From assembly GCF_900105215.1 (NCBI RefSeq), contig NZ_FOIP01000002.1, positions 2,108,001-2,172,000 of the forward strand: a stretch of DNA of 64,000 bases, in the 5' to 3' direction. The notes beneath the pieces were generated by a model that saw only the letters and a list, made by a program, of their open reading frames with translations, had not been told where the DNA came from and made no database searches. The position numbers and the translations under genes are program-made. Source of the DNA: Lacrimispora sphenoides (GTDB lineage Bacteria; Bacillota; Clostridia; Lachnospirales; Lachnospiraceae). Positions 26,612 to 36,449 of the stretch are shown piece after piece (within the stretch, counting starts at the first letter, position 1; the number at the start of each line of letters is the position of its first letter).

Positions 26612-28099
26612 CTAAGCCAGGTTGGAGTACCCCATTAAACTCTTATCAACTTCCTTGGCCACTTCCCGGCCTTCTCTGATCGCCCAGACTACCAGCGATT
26701 GTCCCCGGCGCATATCACCGGCTGCAAACACTTTATCTACATTCGTCTTATATTTCCCGTCTTCTGTCTCCACATTACTTCTGCCGTTTAATTTCACGCC
26801 AAAAGCATCAGCGACGTAAGTCTGGGCGCCCAGAAATCCTGCTGCAATTAAAACAATATCGGTGGGAACTTCTCTTTCACTGCCGGCTACTGGTTCCATG
26901 TTTATGCGGCCGGTTTTTTCATCTGTTTTAGGCTCCAGTCCCATGAGCACGGCTTTGACTACTTTGCCGGACTTATCTTTAATAAACTCCTTTACCGTTG
27001 TCTGATAAACCCTGGGATCCTTTCCGAATACGGCGATGGATTCTTCCTGGCCGTAATCGATTTTCATTACTTTCGGCCATTCGGGCCAGCTATTATCAGG
27101 AGTTCTTTTTTCAGGCAGCTTTGGCATCATCTCAAGCTGGGTGACAGAAGCACATCCATGGCGGATGGCCGTTCCCACACAGTCGTTTCCGGTGTCACCG
27201 CCGCCGATGACGATGACATGCTTTCCTTTTGAGGAAATATAGCTGTTATCCTGTAAGTTGGAATTCAGCAGGCTTTTTGTGGTGGACTTTAAGAAATCCA
27301 CTGCAAAATAAATTCCTTCCCCATCTCTTCCCGGAACCTTTAGGTCCCTTGGATTGGAAGCCCCGCAAGCCAGGATGATGCGGTCATATTCCTTTAACAG
27401 ATCTTTGGCCTTCTGGTTTTTTCCGATATCGGTGCCTGTCAGGAACGTCACTCCTTCCTGCTTCATGATCTCCACCTTCCGGTCTATCACAAGTTTTTCC
27501 AGCTTCATGTTGGGGATCCCATACATGAGCAGACCACCTATTCGGTCCTCTCTTTCCAATACGGTAACACTGTGCCCCCGTTTGTTCAGTTGATCGGCTG
27601 CCGCCAGACCTGCGGGACCGGAACCGATGACGGCTACTTTTTTCCCGGTGCGGATCTTTGGCGGGATCGGACCTGCTATGCCGCTTTCATAAGCGCGTTC
27701 AATGATGGCATACTCATTTTCCTTGATGCTCACCGGGTCTCCGTTTAACCCGCAGGTACATGCGGCTTCACAGGGAGCCGGGCACACCCTGGCGGTAAAT
27801 TCCGGAAAACTATTGGTTTTTTTCAGCCTGTTGTAGGCCTGCTGCCATGTCCCGGTGTATACAAGCTCATTCCATTCCGGGATCAGATTGTTAAGGGGAC
27901 AGCCGGAAACCATGCCCTTTAAGATCATGCCGGACTGGCAGAAGGGGACGCCGCAGTCCATGCAGCGCGCACCCTGGCATTTTTGTTCTTTTTCAGAAAG
28001 AGGCAGGTGAAACTCGTTATAATTCTTAATACGAGCCTTGGGGTCTACCGCTTTTCCTGTTTTTCTGCTGTATTCTAAAAATCCTGTTGGCTTTCCCAT
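26612..28099 (-). CDS. gltD: Glutamate synthase small subunit
   Basis: GltD passes electrons from NAD(P)H through FAD and Fe-S clusters to GltB for glutamate synthesis from glutamine and 2-oxoglutarate. The protein (495 residues) begins with an Fe-S domain containing [15 protein letters not shown] and CPAPCEAAC. Two dinucleotide-binding sites follow: [10 protein letters not shown] for FAD and GGGDTGND for NAD(P)H. The frame is open upstream to 28144. The ATG at 28099 has AAGGAGG eight bases before it and yields the usual [10 protein letters not shown] start. It lies 13 bp after gltB. Confidence 0.96.
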   Translation of the reverse strand: MGKPTGFLEYSRKTGKAVDPKARIKNYNEFHLPLSEKEQKCQGARCMDCGVPFCQSGMILKGMVSGCPLNNLIPEWNELVYTGTWQQAYNRLKKTNSFPEFTARVCPAPCEAACTCGLNGDPVSIKENEYAIIERAYESGIAGPIPPKIRTGKKVAVIGSGPAGLAAADQLNKRGHSVTVLEREDRIGGLLMYGIPNMKLEKLVIDRKVEIMKQEGVTFLTGTDIGKNQKAKDLLKEYDRIILACGASNPRDLKVPGRDGEGIYFAVDFLKSTTKSLLNSNLQDNSYISSKGKHVIVIGGGDTGNDCVGTAIRHGCASVTQLEMMPKLPEKRTPDNSWPEWPKVMKIDYGQEESIAVFGKDPRVYQTTVKEFIKDKSGKVVKAVLMGLEPKTDEKTGRINMEPVAGSEREVPTDIVLIAAGFLGAQTYVADAFGVKLNGRSNVETEDGKYKTNVDKVFAAGDMRRGQSLVVWAIREGREVAKEVDKSLMGYSNLA

Positions 28100-28112
28100 G
28101 ATCAGCTCCTCC

Positions 28113-31100
28113 TTACTTTTTTGTGTTTGCATAAAATGCTTCAATCTGTGCCTGTTCGCTGCTTAACCCTTTTTCCTCCATCTGAACGATGGTGTTCAGC
28201 ATGCGTCTGTAATCATGAGGCATGACCTTCTTAAACTTAGGAAGATACTCTCCGAAGTTATCAAGAATCTCTTTTCCTTTAGCGGAATTGGTGTAAGCCA
28301 CATGTTCTTTAATCATGTCTTTTAATTCAAGAACATCATATTTATTGGAGACCTCTTCAAAGGAAACCATTTCCTTATTAAGCCTCTTATATAAATCTCT
28401 CTTTTCATCCAGAACATAGGCGATGCCGCCGCTCATACCGGCAGCAAAATTCTTGCCGGTGGGGCCCAGCACCACCACACGCCCGCCTGTCATGTATTCA
28501 CAGCCATGGTCTCCCACGCCTTCCACAACAGCGGTCGCACCAGAGTTCCGTACGCAGAAACGTTCGCCTGCGATCCCGCAGATGAATGCCTTTCCGTTTG
28601 TAGCGCCGTATAAGGCCACATTTCCGATGATAATGTTATCCTCGGCCTTAAATTTAACGCCCTGAGGCGGATAGACCACCAGCTTGCCGCCGGAAAGTCC
28701 TTTTCCAAAATAATCGTTGCTGTCGCCCACCAGCTCTAAAGTAAGGCCTTTTGGTATAAAGGCTCCAAAGCTCTGACCGCCGCTGCCCGTACAGTTGATG
28801 GTAAAGGTATCCTCCAAAAGCCCATCCGGATAAAGTCTGGTAATTTCCGAGCCAAATATGGTACCCAGGGCCCGATCCGTATTGGAAATATCGATATGAA
28901 GGCTCTTTTTCTGACCGGCCCGCAGAGCATCTCTTAATTTCTTAAGGATGATCTTCTCATCCATGGTTTTCTCCAGTTCAAAATCATACACCTGCTTCTT
29001 ATCGTATCCTAAAAGCTTCTGCCCTGCATAGGAATTTCCCAAGATAGCGGAAAAATCCACCTTTCCGGCTCTTTCAGAAGGAATACTGGCTTTCTTCTTT
29101 AACAAATCCGTCCTTCCCACAAGTTCATCAACGGTGTGGATACCAAGCTTTGCCATATATTCCCGAAGCTCTTTGGCAATAAAATTCATGAAGTTGATTA
29201 CGTGCTCCGGTTTTCCCTTAAAGCGCTTCCTCAGCTCCGGATTCTGGGTAGCAATGCCCACCGGGCAAGTATCCAGATTACAGACTCTCATCATGACACA
29301 ACCCATGGTCACAAGAGGGGCTGTAGCAAAACCGAACTCCTCAGCACCCAGTGCACAGGCAATGGCAACATCCCGCCCCGTCATCAGCTTCCCGTCTGTC
29401 TCCAGGATCACCTTATCCCTTAACCCATTCATAATCAGAGTCTGATGGGCCTCCGCTACACCAAGTTCCCATGGAAGCCCTGCATTATAAATGGAGTTTC
29501 TCGGAGCCGCTCCGGTTCCGCCGTCAAAGGCGGAAATGAGGATTACTTGTGCACCTGCCTTTGCAACACCGGCGGCGACTGTACCCACACCTGCCTCAGA
29601 AACCAGTTTTACGGAGATTCTGGCATTGGTATTGGAATTTTTCAAGTCATAAATCAGCTGGGCCAGATCCTCAATGGAATAGATATCATGGTGAGGCGGC
29701 GGGGAAATAAGGCCTACTCCAGTAGTGGAATGCCTGGTTTTGGCAACCCATGGATATACCTTTCCGCCTGGAAGCTGACCTCCTTCTCCCGGCTTCGCTC
29801 CCTGGGCCATTTTAATCTGGATTTCTTTGGCACTGACCAGATACCTTGAGGTTACGCCAAAGCGCCCGGAAGCAACCTGCTTAATGGCAGAACACCGGTT
29901 TACGCCGTCCGGACCTGTGGTCAGACGCTCCAGGCTTTCGCCACCCTCACCACTGTTGGATTTTCCATGAATCCGGTTCATGGCAATCGCCAGGGTTTCA
30001 TGGGCTTCCTGGGAAATGGATCCGTAGGACATAGCTCCCGTTTTAAACCGTTTAACTATGGATTCTTCGCTTTCTACCTCTTCCAAAGGTATTTCCTTTG
30101 TCTTGGAGTAATCAAAGTCCAAAAGACTTCTTAAATTAACCGTCTGCCCCTCTTCTGTCAAGGCATGGGTATATTCTTTGAAAGTTTCGTAGCTCCCGGT
30201 CCTGGCCGCTTCCTGTAAAAGATGGATGGTAAGAGGATTGTATAAATGTTCCTCTTGCCCTGCCCTCTCCTTATGGCTTCCCACACTGTCCAGGGTTAAA
30301 TCCACGTCAAGGCCAAGGGGATCAAAGGCAGCTGAGTGAAGGACATCCACATCATTGGCTATGTCATCCAGGGTGATGCCTCCCACTCTGCTCACCGTAT
30401 CTGTAAAATATTTGTCAATCACTTTCTTTGAAATGCCGATTGCCTCAAAAATCTGGGCTCCCTGGTAGGACTGTATGGTAGATATCCCCATCTTGGAAGC
30501 AATTTTTACGATGCCATGTAGAACTGCCGCATTATAATCCTCTACGGCTGCATAATAATCTTTATCCAGCATGCCCTTTTCAATGAGGGAACGGATGGAT
30601 TCCTGGGCCAGGTAGGGGTTAATGGCACAGGCTCCATATCCCAGCAAGGTGGCAAAGTGATGTACTTCTCTTGGCTCTCCGCTTTCCAGTATAAGCGCCA
30701 CAGAAGTCCTCTTTTTTGTTTTTACCAGATGCTGCTGCAAAGCCGATACCGCAAGCAGGGAAGGGATGGGCAAATGGTTTTCGTCAATATCCCGGTCAGA
30801 CAAAATGATGATATTCGCGCCATCATGGTGAGCCCGGTCTACTTCCAGAAACAGCCTGTCAATTGCTTTTTCCAGGGAAGTATTTTTATAGTAGGTAACG
30901 GGAATCACTTCTACCTTAAAGCCAGGCTTCTTCATATTTTTAATTTTCAGCAGGTCCGTACAGGTAAGAATGGGATTATTGACCTTCAGGATCTTGCAGT
31001 TTTCCGCCGTCTCCTCCAGGATATTTCCTTCCTCACCCACATAAACCGTAGTAGATGTAACGATCTCTTCCCGGATGGAGTCAATGGGCGGATTGGTAAC

Positions 31101-32672
31101 CTGGGCAAAGAGCTGTTTGAAATAGTTAAACAGAGGCTGCTGCTTTTTGCTTAATACCGCCAGAGGACTGTCTGCTCCCATGGCAGAAACTGCTTCCGCA
31201 CCGTTTAAGGCCATGGGAAGGATCATGGTTTTGTATTCCTCATAGGTATAACCATAAGTCTTCTGCAGCTTTGCCCTTTCCTCTCTGTTCATAGCAGGAA
31301 CCCCTATATTGGGGATGGGCAGCTTTCTCAGCTCAATTAGATTGGAATCCAGCCATTCCCCATAAGGCTGGCGGGCCGCATAATATTCTTTCAGCTCCTC
31401 ATCGCTGACCAGGCATCCCTTAACTGTATCAATGAGAAGCATCTTGCCTGGACGAAGGCGCTCTTTTCTCACCACATGGCTCTGCTCAATATCAATGGCG
31501 CCTACCTCAGAAGCCAGGATCATCTGGTCCTCATCGGTAATGTAATATCTGGACGGACGAAGGCCATTGCGGTCCAGTACGGCCCCAACCAGGTCGCCGT
31601 CACTGAATACGATGGAAGCCGGTCCATCCCAGGGTTCCATCATGGTTGCATAGTAACGGTAAAAATCCTTGATTTCCTGAGGCATGGATTTGTCATGCTC
31701 CCAAGGTGCAGGAATGGTCACCATGACAGAAAGTGGAAGATCCATTCCGCTCATCATCATAAATTCCAGCGCATTATCAAGCATGGCAGAATCGGAACCT
31801 TCCTGGTTAATGATTGGAAGGACCTTATGCATGTCATACCGGAAATACTCGGACTCCATATTCTCTTCCCTGGCCATCATCTTATCCACATTTCCGCGAA
31901 TGGTATTGATCTCACCATTATGAACAATAAGGCGGTTGGGATGGGCTCTCATCCAGCTGGGGTTTGTATTGGTACTGAACCTGGAATGAACCACTGCAAT
32001 GGCAGATTCATAATCCTTATCCTGGAGGTCCGGAAAAAATTTCCTAAGTTCCTTCACCAGAAACATACCCTTATATACAATGGTTCTGCTGCTTAAGGAA
32101 ACCACATAGGTATTGTCGTTGCTCTGTTCAAAAATCCGCCTTGATACATAAAGTTTCCGGTCAAACTCCAATCCTCTGGCCGTATCAGCTGGCTTTTTTA
32201 CAAAGCCCTGGGCTATGCATGGCATACAGTCCACAGCTTTGGCGCCGATCAGCTCCGGATGAATGGGCACATCTCTCCAGCCAGTAAATTCAAGTCCCTC
32301 TTTCTTTACAATGATCTCAAACATCTTTTTGGCTTGATTTCTGGCAAGCTCGTCCTGAGGAAAGAAAAACATGCCAACACCATATTCCCTCTCCTCACCA
32401 AGCTCAATGCCCAGAGGCTTTGTTACCTTTTTAAAAAACTTATGGGAGATCTGAAGCATGATTCCAACTCCGTCTCCTGTCTTTCCTTCCGCATCCTTTC
32501 CTGCACGGTGTTCCAGGTTCTCTACGATATGGAGAGCCTGATCCACGGTCCTGTGACTCTTCACGCCTTTTATGTTGGCCACGGCTCCGATGCCGCAGTT
32601 ATCATGCTCAAAGCGGGGATCATATAGGCCCGGCAACTCCTTTTTATTAGGGGATTGTAAACCTTTATCCAT
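28113..32672 (-). CDS. gltB: Glutamate synthase large subunit
   Basis: The 1519-residue amidotransferase/synthase subunit. The class II glutaminase nucleophile is Cys26 in EHDNCGIGA; the preceding 25 residues would be a cleaved propeptide. The central and FMN-binding domains carry GGKSNSGEGGE-like and PGEGGQLPG motifs, and the Fe-S cysteines lie in CNLDTCPVGIATQ. A C-terminal GXGXG beta-helix ends the protein. It converts glutamine plus 2-oxoglutarate to two glutamates with GltD. The leader is about 160 nt and contains a copy of the dispersed repeat just before the ribosome-binding site. Confidence 0.97.
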   Translation of the reverse strand: MDKGLQSPNKKELPGLYDPRFEHDNCGIGAVANIKGVKSHRTVDQALHIVENLEHRAGKDAEGKTGDGVGIMLQISHKFFKKVTKPLGIELGEEREYGVGMFFFPQDELARNQAKKMFEIIVKKEGLEFTGWRDVPIHPELIGAKAVDCMPCIAQGFVKKPADTARGLEFDRKLYVSRRIFEQSNDNTYVVSLSSRTIVYKGMFLVKELRKFFPDLQDKDYESAIAVVHSRFSTNTNPSWMRAHPNRLIVHNGEINTIRGNVDKMMAREENMESEYFRYDMHKVLPIINQEGSDSAMLDNALEFMMMSGMDLPLSVMVTIPAPWEHDKSMPQEIKDFYRYYATMMEPWDGPASIVFSDGDLVGAVLDRNGLRPSRYYITDEDQMILASEVGAIDIEQSHVVRKERLRPGKMLLIDTVKGCLVSDEELKEYYAARQPYGEWLDSNLIELRKLPIPNIGVPAMNREERAKLQKTYGYTYEEYKTMILPMALNGAEAVSAMGADSPLAVLSKKQQPLFNYFKQLFAQVTNPPIDSIREEIVTSTTVYVGEEGNILEETAENCKILKVNNPILTCTDLLKIKNMKKPGFKVEVIPVTYYKNTSLEKAIDRLFLEVDRAHHDGANIIILSDRDIDENHLPIPSLLAVSALQQHLVKTKKRTSVALILESGEPREVHHFATLLGYGACAINPYLAQESIRSLIEKGMLDKDYYAAVEDYNAAVLHGIVKIASKMGISTIQSYQGAQIFEAIGISKKVIDKYFTDTVSRVGGITLDDIANDVDVLHSAAFDPLGLDVDLTLDSVGSHKERAGQEEHLYNPLTIHLLQEAARTGSYETFKEYTHALTEEGQTVNLRSLLDFDYSKTKEIPLEEVESEESIVKRFKTGAMSYGSISQEAHETLAIAMNRIHGKSNSGEGGESLERLTTGPDGVNRCSAIKQVASGRFGVTSRYLVSAKEIQIKMAQGAKPGEGGQLPGGKVYPWVAKTRHSTTGVGLISPPPHHDIYSIEDLAQLIYDLKNSNTNARISVKLVSEAGVGTVAAGVAKAGAQVILISAFDGGTGAAPRNSIYNAGLPWELGVAEAHQTLIMNGLRDKVILETDGKLMTGRDVAIACALGAEEFGFATAPLVTMGCVMMRVCNLDTCPVGIATQNPELRKRFKGKPEHVINFMNFIAKELREYMAKLGIHTVDELVGRTDLLKKKASIPSERAGKVDFSAILGNSYAGQKLLGYDKKQVYDFELEKTMDEKIILKKLRDALRAGQKKSLHIDISNTDRALGTIFGSEITRLYPDGLLEDTFTINCTGSGGQSFGAFIPKGLTLELVGDSNDYFGKGLSGGKLVVYPPQGVKFKAEDNIIIGNVALYGATNGKAFICGIAGERFCVRNSGATAVVEGVGDHGCEYMTGGRVVVLGPTGKNFAAGMSGGIAYVLDEKRDLYKRLNKEMVSFEEVSNKYDVLELKDMIKEHVAYTNSAKGKEILDNFGEYLPKFKKVMPHDYRRMLNTIVQMEEKGLSSEQAQIEAFYANTKK

Positions 32673-32688
32673 AATCTCTTCCTTTCCT

Positions 32689-32738
32689 CTCTCTTGCCCA
32701 TGCTAATTGGGCATAATGGTATGCCCCTTGGTTATGGT
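32689..32738 (-). repeat. Leader repeat family, locus C (gltB leader)
   Basis: A single diverged unit in the gltB 5' leader. On the transcribed strand it reads GGGGCATACCATTATGCCC followed by AATTAGCATGGGCA. The central ATGCCC block can pair with GGGCAT before it or GGGCA after it, giving two mutually exclusive short hairpins. It ends directly before the purine-rich ribosome-binding region. Confidence 0.7.
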
Positions 32739-32842
32739 GGTTGTCCAGAAGGCGTTTCTTTTTCTAGCCCAAGTTTTATGAGCATCCCTGATTACTTCCT
32801 CTTCTTTTGTGATGCCAATGAGTAACAGTAAATTTTTAGTTG

Positions 32843-32871
32843 ATAATACTACATTTTTATCTCCTTGTAAA
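32843..32871 (-). promoter_or_regulatory. Sigma-A promoter of gltBD
   Basis: TTTACA and TATTAT with 17-bp spacing on the minus strand, giving a leader of about 160 nt. The rest of the gap (32872-33112) is AT-rich, and I see no gene in it. Confidence 0.7.
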
Positions 32872-33112
32872 CGAGTTTTATTCTTATATTTTCAGATAAT
32901 TCGACTTTAATATAAATTTAAAATTATATTCTCACAATTCAGGTATCTATCAATATTTTTTCTCCTTAAATAACACAACTCATCGTCCTTTTAAGAATCC
33001 TGGTACAAACTTCTAATTATATGAAGTTTTCACTTTCAATCGTTAAGTCTGCATTTCATATTCAAAACTTTCAAACTGCTTTCCCTCATAATCCCACCCT
33101 TTTTTACACAGA

Positions 33113-33145
33113 AAAAGCCCCGGGAATTTCTTCCCAGGGCTTATA
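33113..33145 (-). terminator. Terminator of the HPr gene
   Basis: On the minus strand AGCCCTGGGAA pairs with TTCCCGGGGCT (one G-T pair) around GAAA and is followed by TTTTTC. Confidence 0.9.
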
Positions 33146-33173
33146 CAAACTTTTTTCAAAAAATAAAACTGAA

Positions 33174-33440
33174 TTACATTTCTCCAAGTCCGCTTTCAAT
33201 TGCTTCCGTCATGGTTTTCATTGCAGCTGCCTCATCTTCGCCTTCACAGATTAATTTGATCTCTGTTCCACACTTAATTCCGGCTGCCATAACGTTTAAC
33301 ACGCTCTTTGCTACGATTCTCTTCTCTCCATATTCGATGATTACATCGGATTTAAATTTCATTGCTGTCTGAGAAAGAACTCCTGCTGGTCTTAAATGAA
33401 GTCCTGATGGATTTACTACGGTCAGTGTTTTTGATAACAT
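33174..33440 (-). CDS. ptsH: Phosphocarrier protein HPr
   Basis: An 88-residue HPr. His15 in SGLHLRPA is the site phosphorylated by Enzyme I. Ser46 in KSVLNVMAAGI is in the position of the HPr kinase site used for catabolite control in Firmicutes. The residues after Ser46 differ from the usual SIMGVMSLGI. With His15 intact this is HPr rather than Crh. It is a single-gene unit with its own promoter and terminator and no ptsI next to it. Confidence 0.93.
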   Translation of the reverse strand: MLSKTLTVVNPSGLHLRPAGVLSQTAMKFKSDVIIEYGEKRIVAKSVLNVMAAGIKCGTEIKLICEGEDEAAAMKTMTEAIESGLGEM

Positions 33441-33485
33441 ATTTTTATCTCCTTTATCCTCAATTTTTTATACTCCTTGCAGTTA

Positions 33486-33514
33486 ATTTTATAACAATAT
33501 CCAATTTGTGTCAA
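33486..33514 (-). promoter_or_regulatory. Sigma-A promoter of the HPr gene
   Basis: A consensus TTGACA lies 17 bp from TAAAAT on the minus strand, about 45 bp upstream of the start codon. Confidence 0.8.
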
Positions 33515-33561
33515 GACAAACCAGTATGTCTTTTTACATAATTTACAAAGCATTTTCCTGT

Positions 33562-34197
33562 CTAAGAAATTTCCGAAAGCTCCTGCGTTTCTTTCTGGGA
33601 ATAGTTACAGCCGCAGTAATCCTGCCTGTATAGACCGTATTTCTCAGAAAGCTCTACAGAACGCTTAAATCCATTTTTTTTCTTGAAATCAGAGGGAAGA
33701 TAAGCAACACGATACTCCTTTGCAAGCTTCTCACCGATCTCATTGAGCTTTTCCGCATTCTTTAAAGGGCTTATGGACAGAGTGGTGGTGAAATAATCGA
33801 AGCGCCCGGCCTGAGCAACCTTTGCAGCCTCCTGGAGGCGTAGTTCATAGCATTTAAAACATCTGGCGCCGCCTTCCGGCTCCCTTTCAAGACCTCTCAC
33901 AATCCGGTGAAATTCTTCCGGTTCATAAGCTCCTGTTTCCAAAGTTACAGGATGAATAAAATCCATAGATGCAATGAGCCTTTCCTGCTCTTTCACCCGT
34001 CTTTTGTATTCCATCGGCTGATCTATATTGGGATTATAGAAATACACAGTTATTTCAAAATAGCGGGATAAATATTCCAGCACATAACTGCTGCAAGGCG
34101 CACAACAGCTGTGTAAAAGCAGCCTGGGAACCTTTCCCTGTTCCTCTAATCCTGCAATGATCTGATCCAATTCCTTCTGATAATTCCTCTGGTTCAT
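33562..34197 (-). CDS. queH: Epoxyqueuosine reductase QueH
   Basis: QueH performs the last step of queuosine synthesis, reducing epoxyqueuosine in tRNA, and replaces the unrelated QueG. The 211-residue protein (DUF208 family) has the N-terminal HSCCAPCSSY motif with adjacent Cys pairs. It also has a CFKCYELRL segment and the C-terminal CGCNYS. The Cys residues hold an Fe-S cluster and a second metal site. AGGAG lies five bases before the ATG. It is downstream of the sigma factor gene but separated from it by a terminator. Confidence 0.93.
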   Translation of the reverse strand: MNQRNYQKELDQIIAGLEEQGKVPRLLLHSCCAPCSSYVLEYLSRYFEITVYFYNPNIDQPMEYKRRVKEQERLIASMDFIHPVTLETGAYEPEEFHRIVRGLEREPEGGARCFKCYELRLQEAAKVAQAGRFDYFTTTLSISPLKNAEKLNEIGEKLAKEYRVAYLPSDFKKKNGFKRSVELSEKYGLYRQDYCGCNYSQKETQELSEIS

Positions 34198-34229
34198 GGT
34201 AGCTCCTTCCCTGCTGTTTTCAAAAGCAC

Positions 34230-34262
34230 AAAAAGGCGTCTGCAGCAGCCTGCAACGCCTCT
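34230..34262 (-). terminator. Terminator of the primary sigma factor gene
   Basis: On the minus strand AGGCGTTGCAG pairs with CTGCAGACGCCT (one bulged base) and is followed by TTTTTG, directly after the sigma factor stop. Confidence 0.87.
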
Positions 34263-34268
34263 TGTTTC

Positions 34269-35408
34269 CTATAGGAAATCCCTGATCCTTTTACTGCGAA
34301 CAGGATTTCTTAGCTTTCTAAGAGCCTTCGCTTCTATCTGCCTGATACGCTCCCGGGTAACATTAAACTCTTTTCCAACTTCTTCCAAAGTACGGGGATG
34401 GCCATCCTCTAATCCAAATCTGAGTACGATCACCTGACGTTCTCTCTCCTTTAAATCTCCAAGAAGAGCATCAATGTGCTCTCTCAGCATAACGGATTCT
34501 ACGTTACCTTCCGGAGTCACAACATTATTATCAGCCACGAAATCTCCCAGGTTGGAATCATCTTCCTCACCAATAGGAGTTTCAAGGGATGCAGGTTCTC
34601 TGGCGATCTGCATGATCTCCATAACCTTATCTTCTGTCATGTCAAGAGCTTCCGCCAGTTCTGAAACAGACGGCTCATATCCAAGCTCAAGAGTCAGCTT
34701 TCTCTGCATCTTAGACATCTTATTAATCGTTTCCACCATATGCACAGGCACACGGATTGTTCTGGCCTGGTCTGCAAGGGCTCTGGTTACAGACTGGCGT
34801 ATCCACCAGGTAGCATATGTACTTAATTTATAACCTTTGGTATAATCAAATTTTTCCACGCCTTTAATAAGGCCTAAATTTCCTTCCTGAACCAAATCAA
34901 GGAAACTCATTCCACGGCCTGTATAACGCTTTGCTATGCTGACTACAAGGCGAAGGTTTGCTTCGATCAAGCGCTCTTTGGCATCATCATCACCATCCGC
35001 TTTTCTCTTAGCAAGGCGCAGTTCTTCCTCTGCATTCAAAAGTGGCACCGTGCCAATTTCCTTCAGGTACATGCGGACAGGGTCTTCCGTTCCGATGCCG
35101 TCCAGCAAGTCAATGGCGTCAAGATCAATATCTTCTTCATCCATTTCCTTAAAGCCGTCATCAAGATCATCATCCAAAAGCAGGTCGTCTGACATGAGCA
35201 CATCATCAGTTAAAACGGAATCGTCAATGACCGGGATCACGTCTACGCCGCGATTCTCCAGGTACGTATAAATCTGATCCATCTGCTCTGTTGTCAGTTC
35301 TTCCCCCATAAAGAAGTTATTAATCTCCGTTACGTCCAACGCATTTTGCTTCGTTTTTGCAAGTTCGACCAGTTTTCCAAGCTTATCTAAAAAATTATCC
35401 TTTTCCAC
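34269..35408 (-). CDS. rpoD: Primary sigma factor RpoD/SigA
   Basis: A 379-residue housekeeping sigma factor. A short acidic region 1.1 and spacer rich in Asp (about 60-105) precede region 1.2 ([11 protein letters not shown]). Region 2 recognises the -10 box and includes [12 protein letters not shown] and YATWWIRQS. Region 3 follows. Region 4 recognises the -35 box and includes [12 protein letters not shown] and [17 protein letters not shown]. The many TTGACA/TATAAT-like promoters in this window fit this protein. dnaG, its usual Firmicute neighbour, is not adjacent. Confidence 0.97.
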   Translation of the reverse strand: MEKDNFLDKLGKLVELAKTKQNALDVTEINNFFMGEELTTEQMDQIYTYLENRGVDVIPVIDDSVLTDDVLMSDDLLLDDDLDDGFKEMDEEDIDLDAIDLLDGIGTEDPVRMYLKEIGTVPLLNAEEELRLAKRKADGDDDAKERLIEANLRLVVSIAKRYTGRGMSFLDLVQEGNLGLIKGVEKFDYTKGYKLSTYATWWIRQSVTRALADQARTIRVPVHMVETINKMSKMQRKLTLELGYEPSVSELAEALDMTEDKVMEIMQIAREPASLETPIGEEDDSNLGDFVADNNVVTPEGNVESVMLREHIDALLGDLKERERQVIVLRFGLEDGHPRTLEEVGKEFNVTRERIRQIEAKALRKLRNPVRSKRIRDFL

Positions 35409-35459
35409 TTAATAACGTCCTTTCGCTAAGAGGTATACATAAAGCCCACACAACTTTTC

Positions 35460-35488
35460 ATTATATACTACCGGAATCCATATTTCAA
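35460..35488 (-). promoter_or_regulatory. Sigma-A promoter of rpoD
   Basis: TTGAAA and a perfect TATAAT with 17-bp spacing on the minus strand, in the gap between the lipid kinase gene and rpoD. Confidence 0.78.
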
Positions 35489-35512
35489 CATATTTCTGTC
35501 AAAATAGCAGTT

Positions 35513-36445
35513 TTATTGCTTTTTCGGCGTTTTTCTCATAATACGGATTCTTTTCTTTAAATTTATGATATTTACTTCCCTCCTGGTCCCGCCGAATTCC
35601 CCATCTAATACCCAGTCAATAGGCTCTTTTGAGAGAATTTTCAAAGACCTTGTCCGAAATTTATGGACGTATTCATTTGGTTCTTCCTTCAAAAACATGT
35701 AATTAATGATGTTGGTCAAATCCAGAGGAGTTTTGGGTGTTCGTATCAACAGCACTTCAAATTCACCGTCGTCAAGAGCCACATCCTGAGTCACAAGCCC
35801 TTTAAAACCCCCGACGCTCATGGTATTGGTAATCATGCCGAAAATAAACTCCCCCTCCAGTATCATTTCCTCTTTCTTGCCCACGCCCTCAGGACACTCT
35901 CCACACTCAATCCGCATCTCATAGGACTGTATGGAAGCCAGGCTCTTCATTCCTTCCAGCATATACGCCTGATGCCCCAGGACATTCTTCTTATCCTGAG
36001 GGGTTAAATAAGAAACCTCTGTAAAGGCCCCGAACGCTGCAATATACACAAAGTGCCTGTCCCCGCAGAAACAGCCGATATCAATGGGAAAAGGCTCGCC
36101 AAAAACAGCCGCTTCCGCCGCTTTTACCATGCTTTTGGAAATCTTTAAGCTGGAAGCAAAATCATTGGTGGAACCGGCAGGGATATATCCCAGGTTTGGG
36201 ATATTATCCAATTTCATGAGACCGCTTATGGTTTCATTCAAAGTCCCGTCTCCTCCGCTGCACACAACCAGATCAACACTTTCCCCGTATGCTGCAGCAG
36301 CCTCCATTGCATCACCTGTCCGCTGTGTCACATGAACCAACAATTCATAGCCGGCCTTTGCAAAAATATCCAGGATATCCATCAGCTTATTCCTGATCTG
36401 AGCCTTCCCGGAACGCGGATTAAATATAAATAGAATCTTTTTCAT
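35513..36445 (-). CDS. Diacylglycerol kinase-family lipid kinase (YegS/DgkB-like)
   Basis: A 310-residue soluble lipid kinase. The N-terminal domain has FNPRSGK, the nucleotide-binding GGDGTLNE loop and PAGSTNDFA. A C-terminal beta domain holds VLDGEF, which provides an Asp near the metal site. In Firmicutes such enzymes phosphorylate diacylglycerol from lipoteichoic acid turnover or a related lipid; the substrate here is not certain. It lies four bases after mutY and ends the argF operon. AGGTGAT precedes the ATG. Confidence 0.9.
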   Translation of the reverse strand: MKKILFIFNPRSGKAQIRNKLMDILDIFAKAGYELLVHVTQRTGDAMEAAAAYGESVDLVVCSGGDGTLNETISGLMKLDNIPNLGYIPAGSTNDFASSLKISKSMVKAAEAAVFGEPFPIDIGCFCGDRHFVYIAAFGAFTEVSYLTPQDKKNVLGHQAYMLEGMKSLASIQSYEMRIECGECPEGVGKKEEMILEGEFIFGMITNTMSVGGFKGLVTQDVALDDGEFEVLLIRTPKTPLDLTNIINYMFLKEEPNEYVHKFRTRSLKILSKEPIDWVLDGEFGGTRREVNIINLKKRIRIMRKTPKKQ

Positions 36446-36449
36446 TATA

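Noticed and set aside
31476..32096. A 206-codon plus-strand reading frame inside gltB
   Set aside because: It is fully antisense to a well-conserved domain of GltB with no start signals. Long antisense frames are expected in such genes.
32872..33112. AT-rich gap upstream of gltBD considered for a riboswitch or small gene
   Set aside because: It lies upstream of the best gltB promoter and shows no stable hairpin series and no reading frame with a ribosome-binding site.
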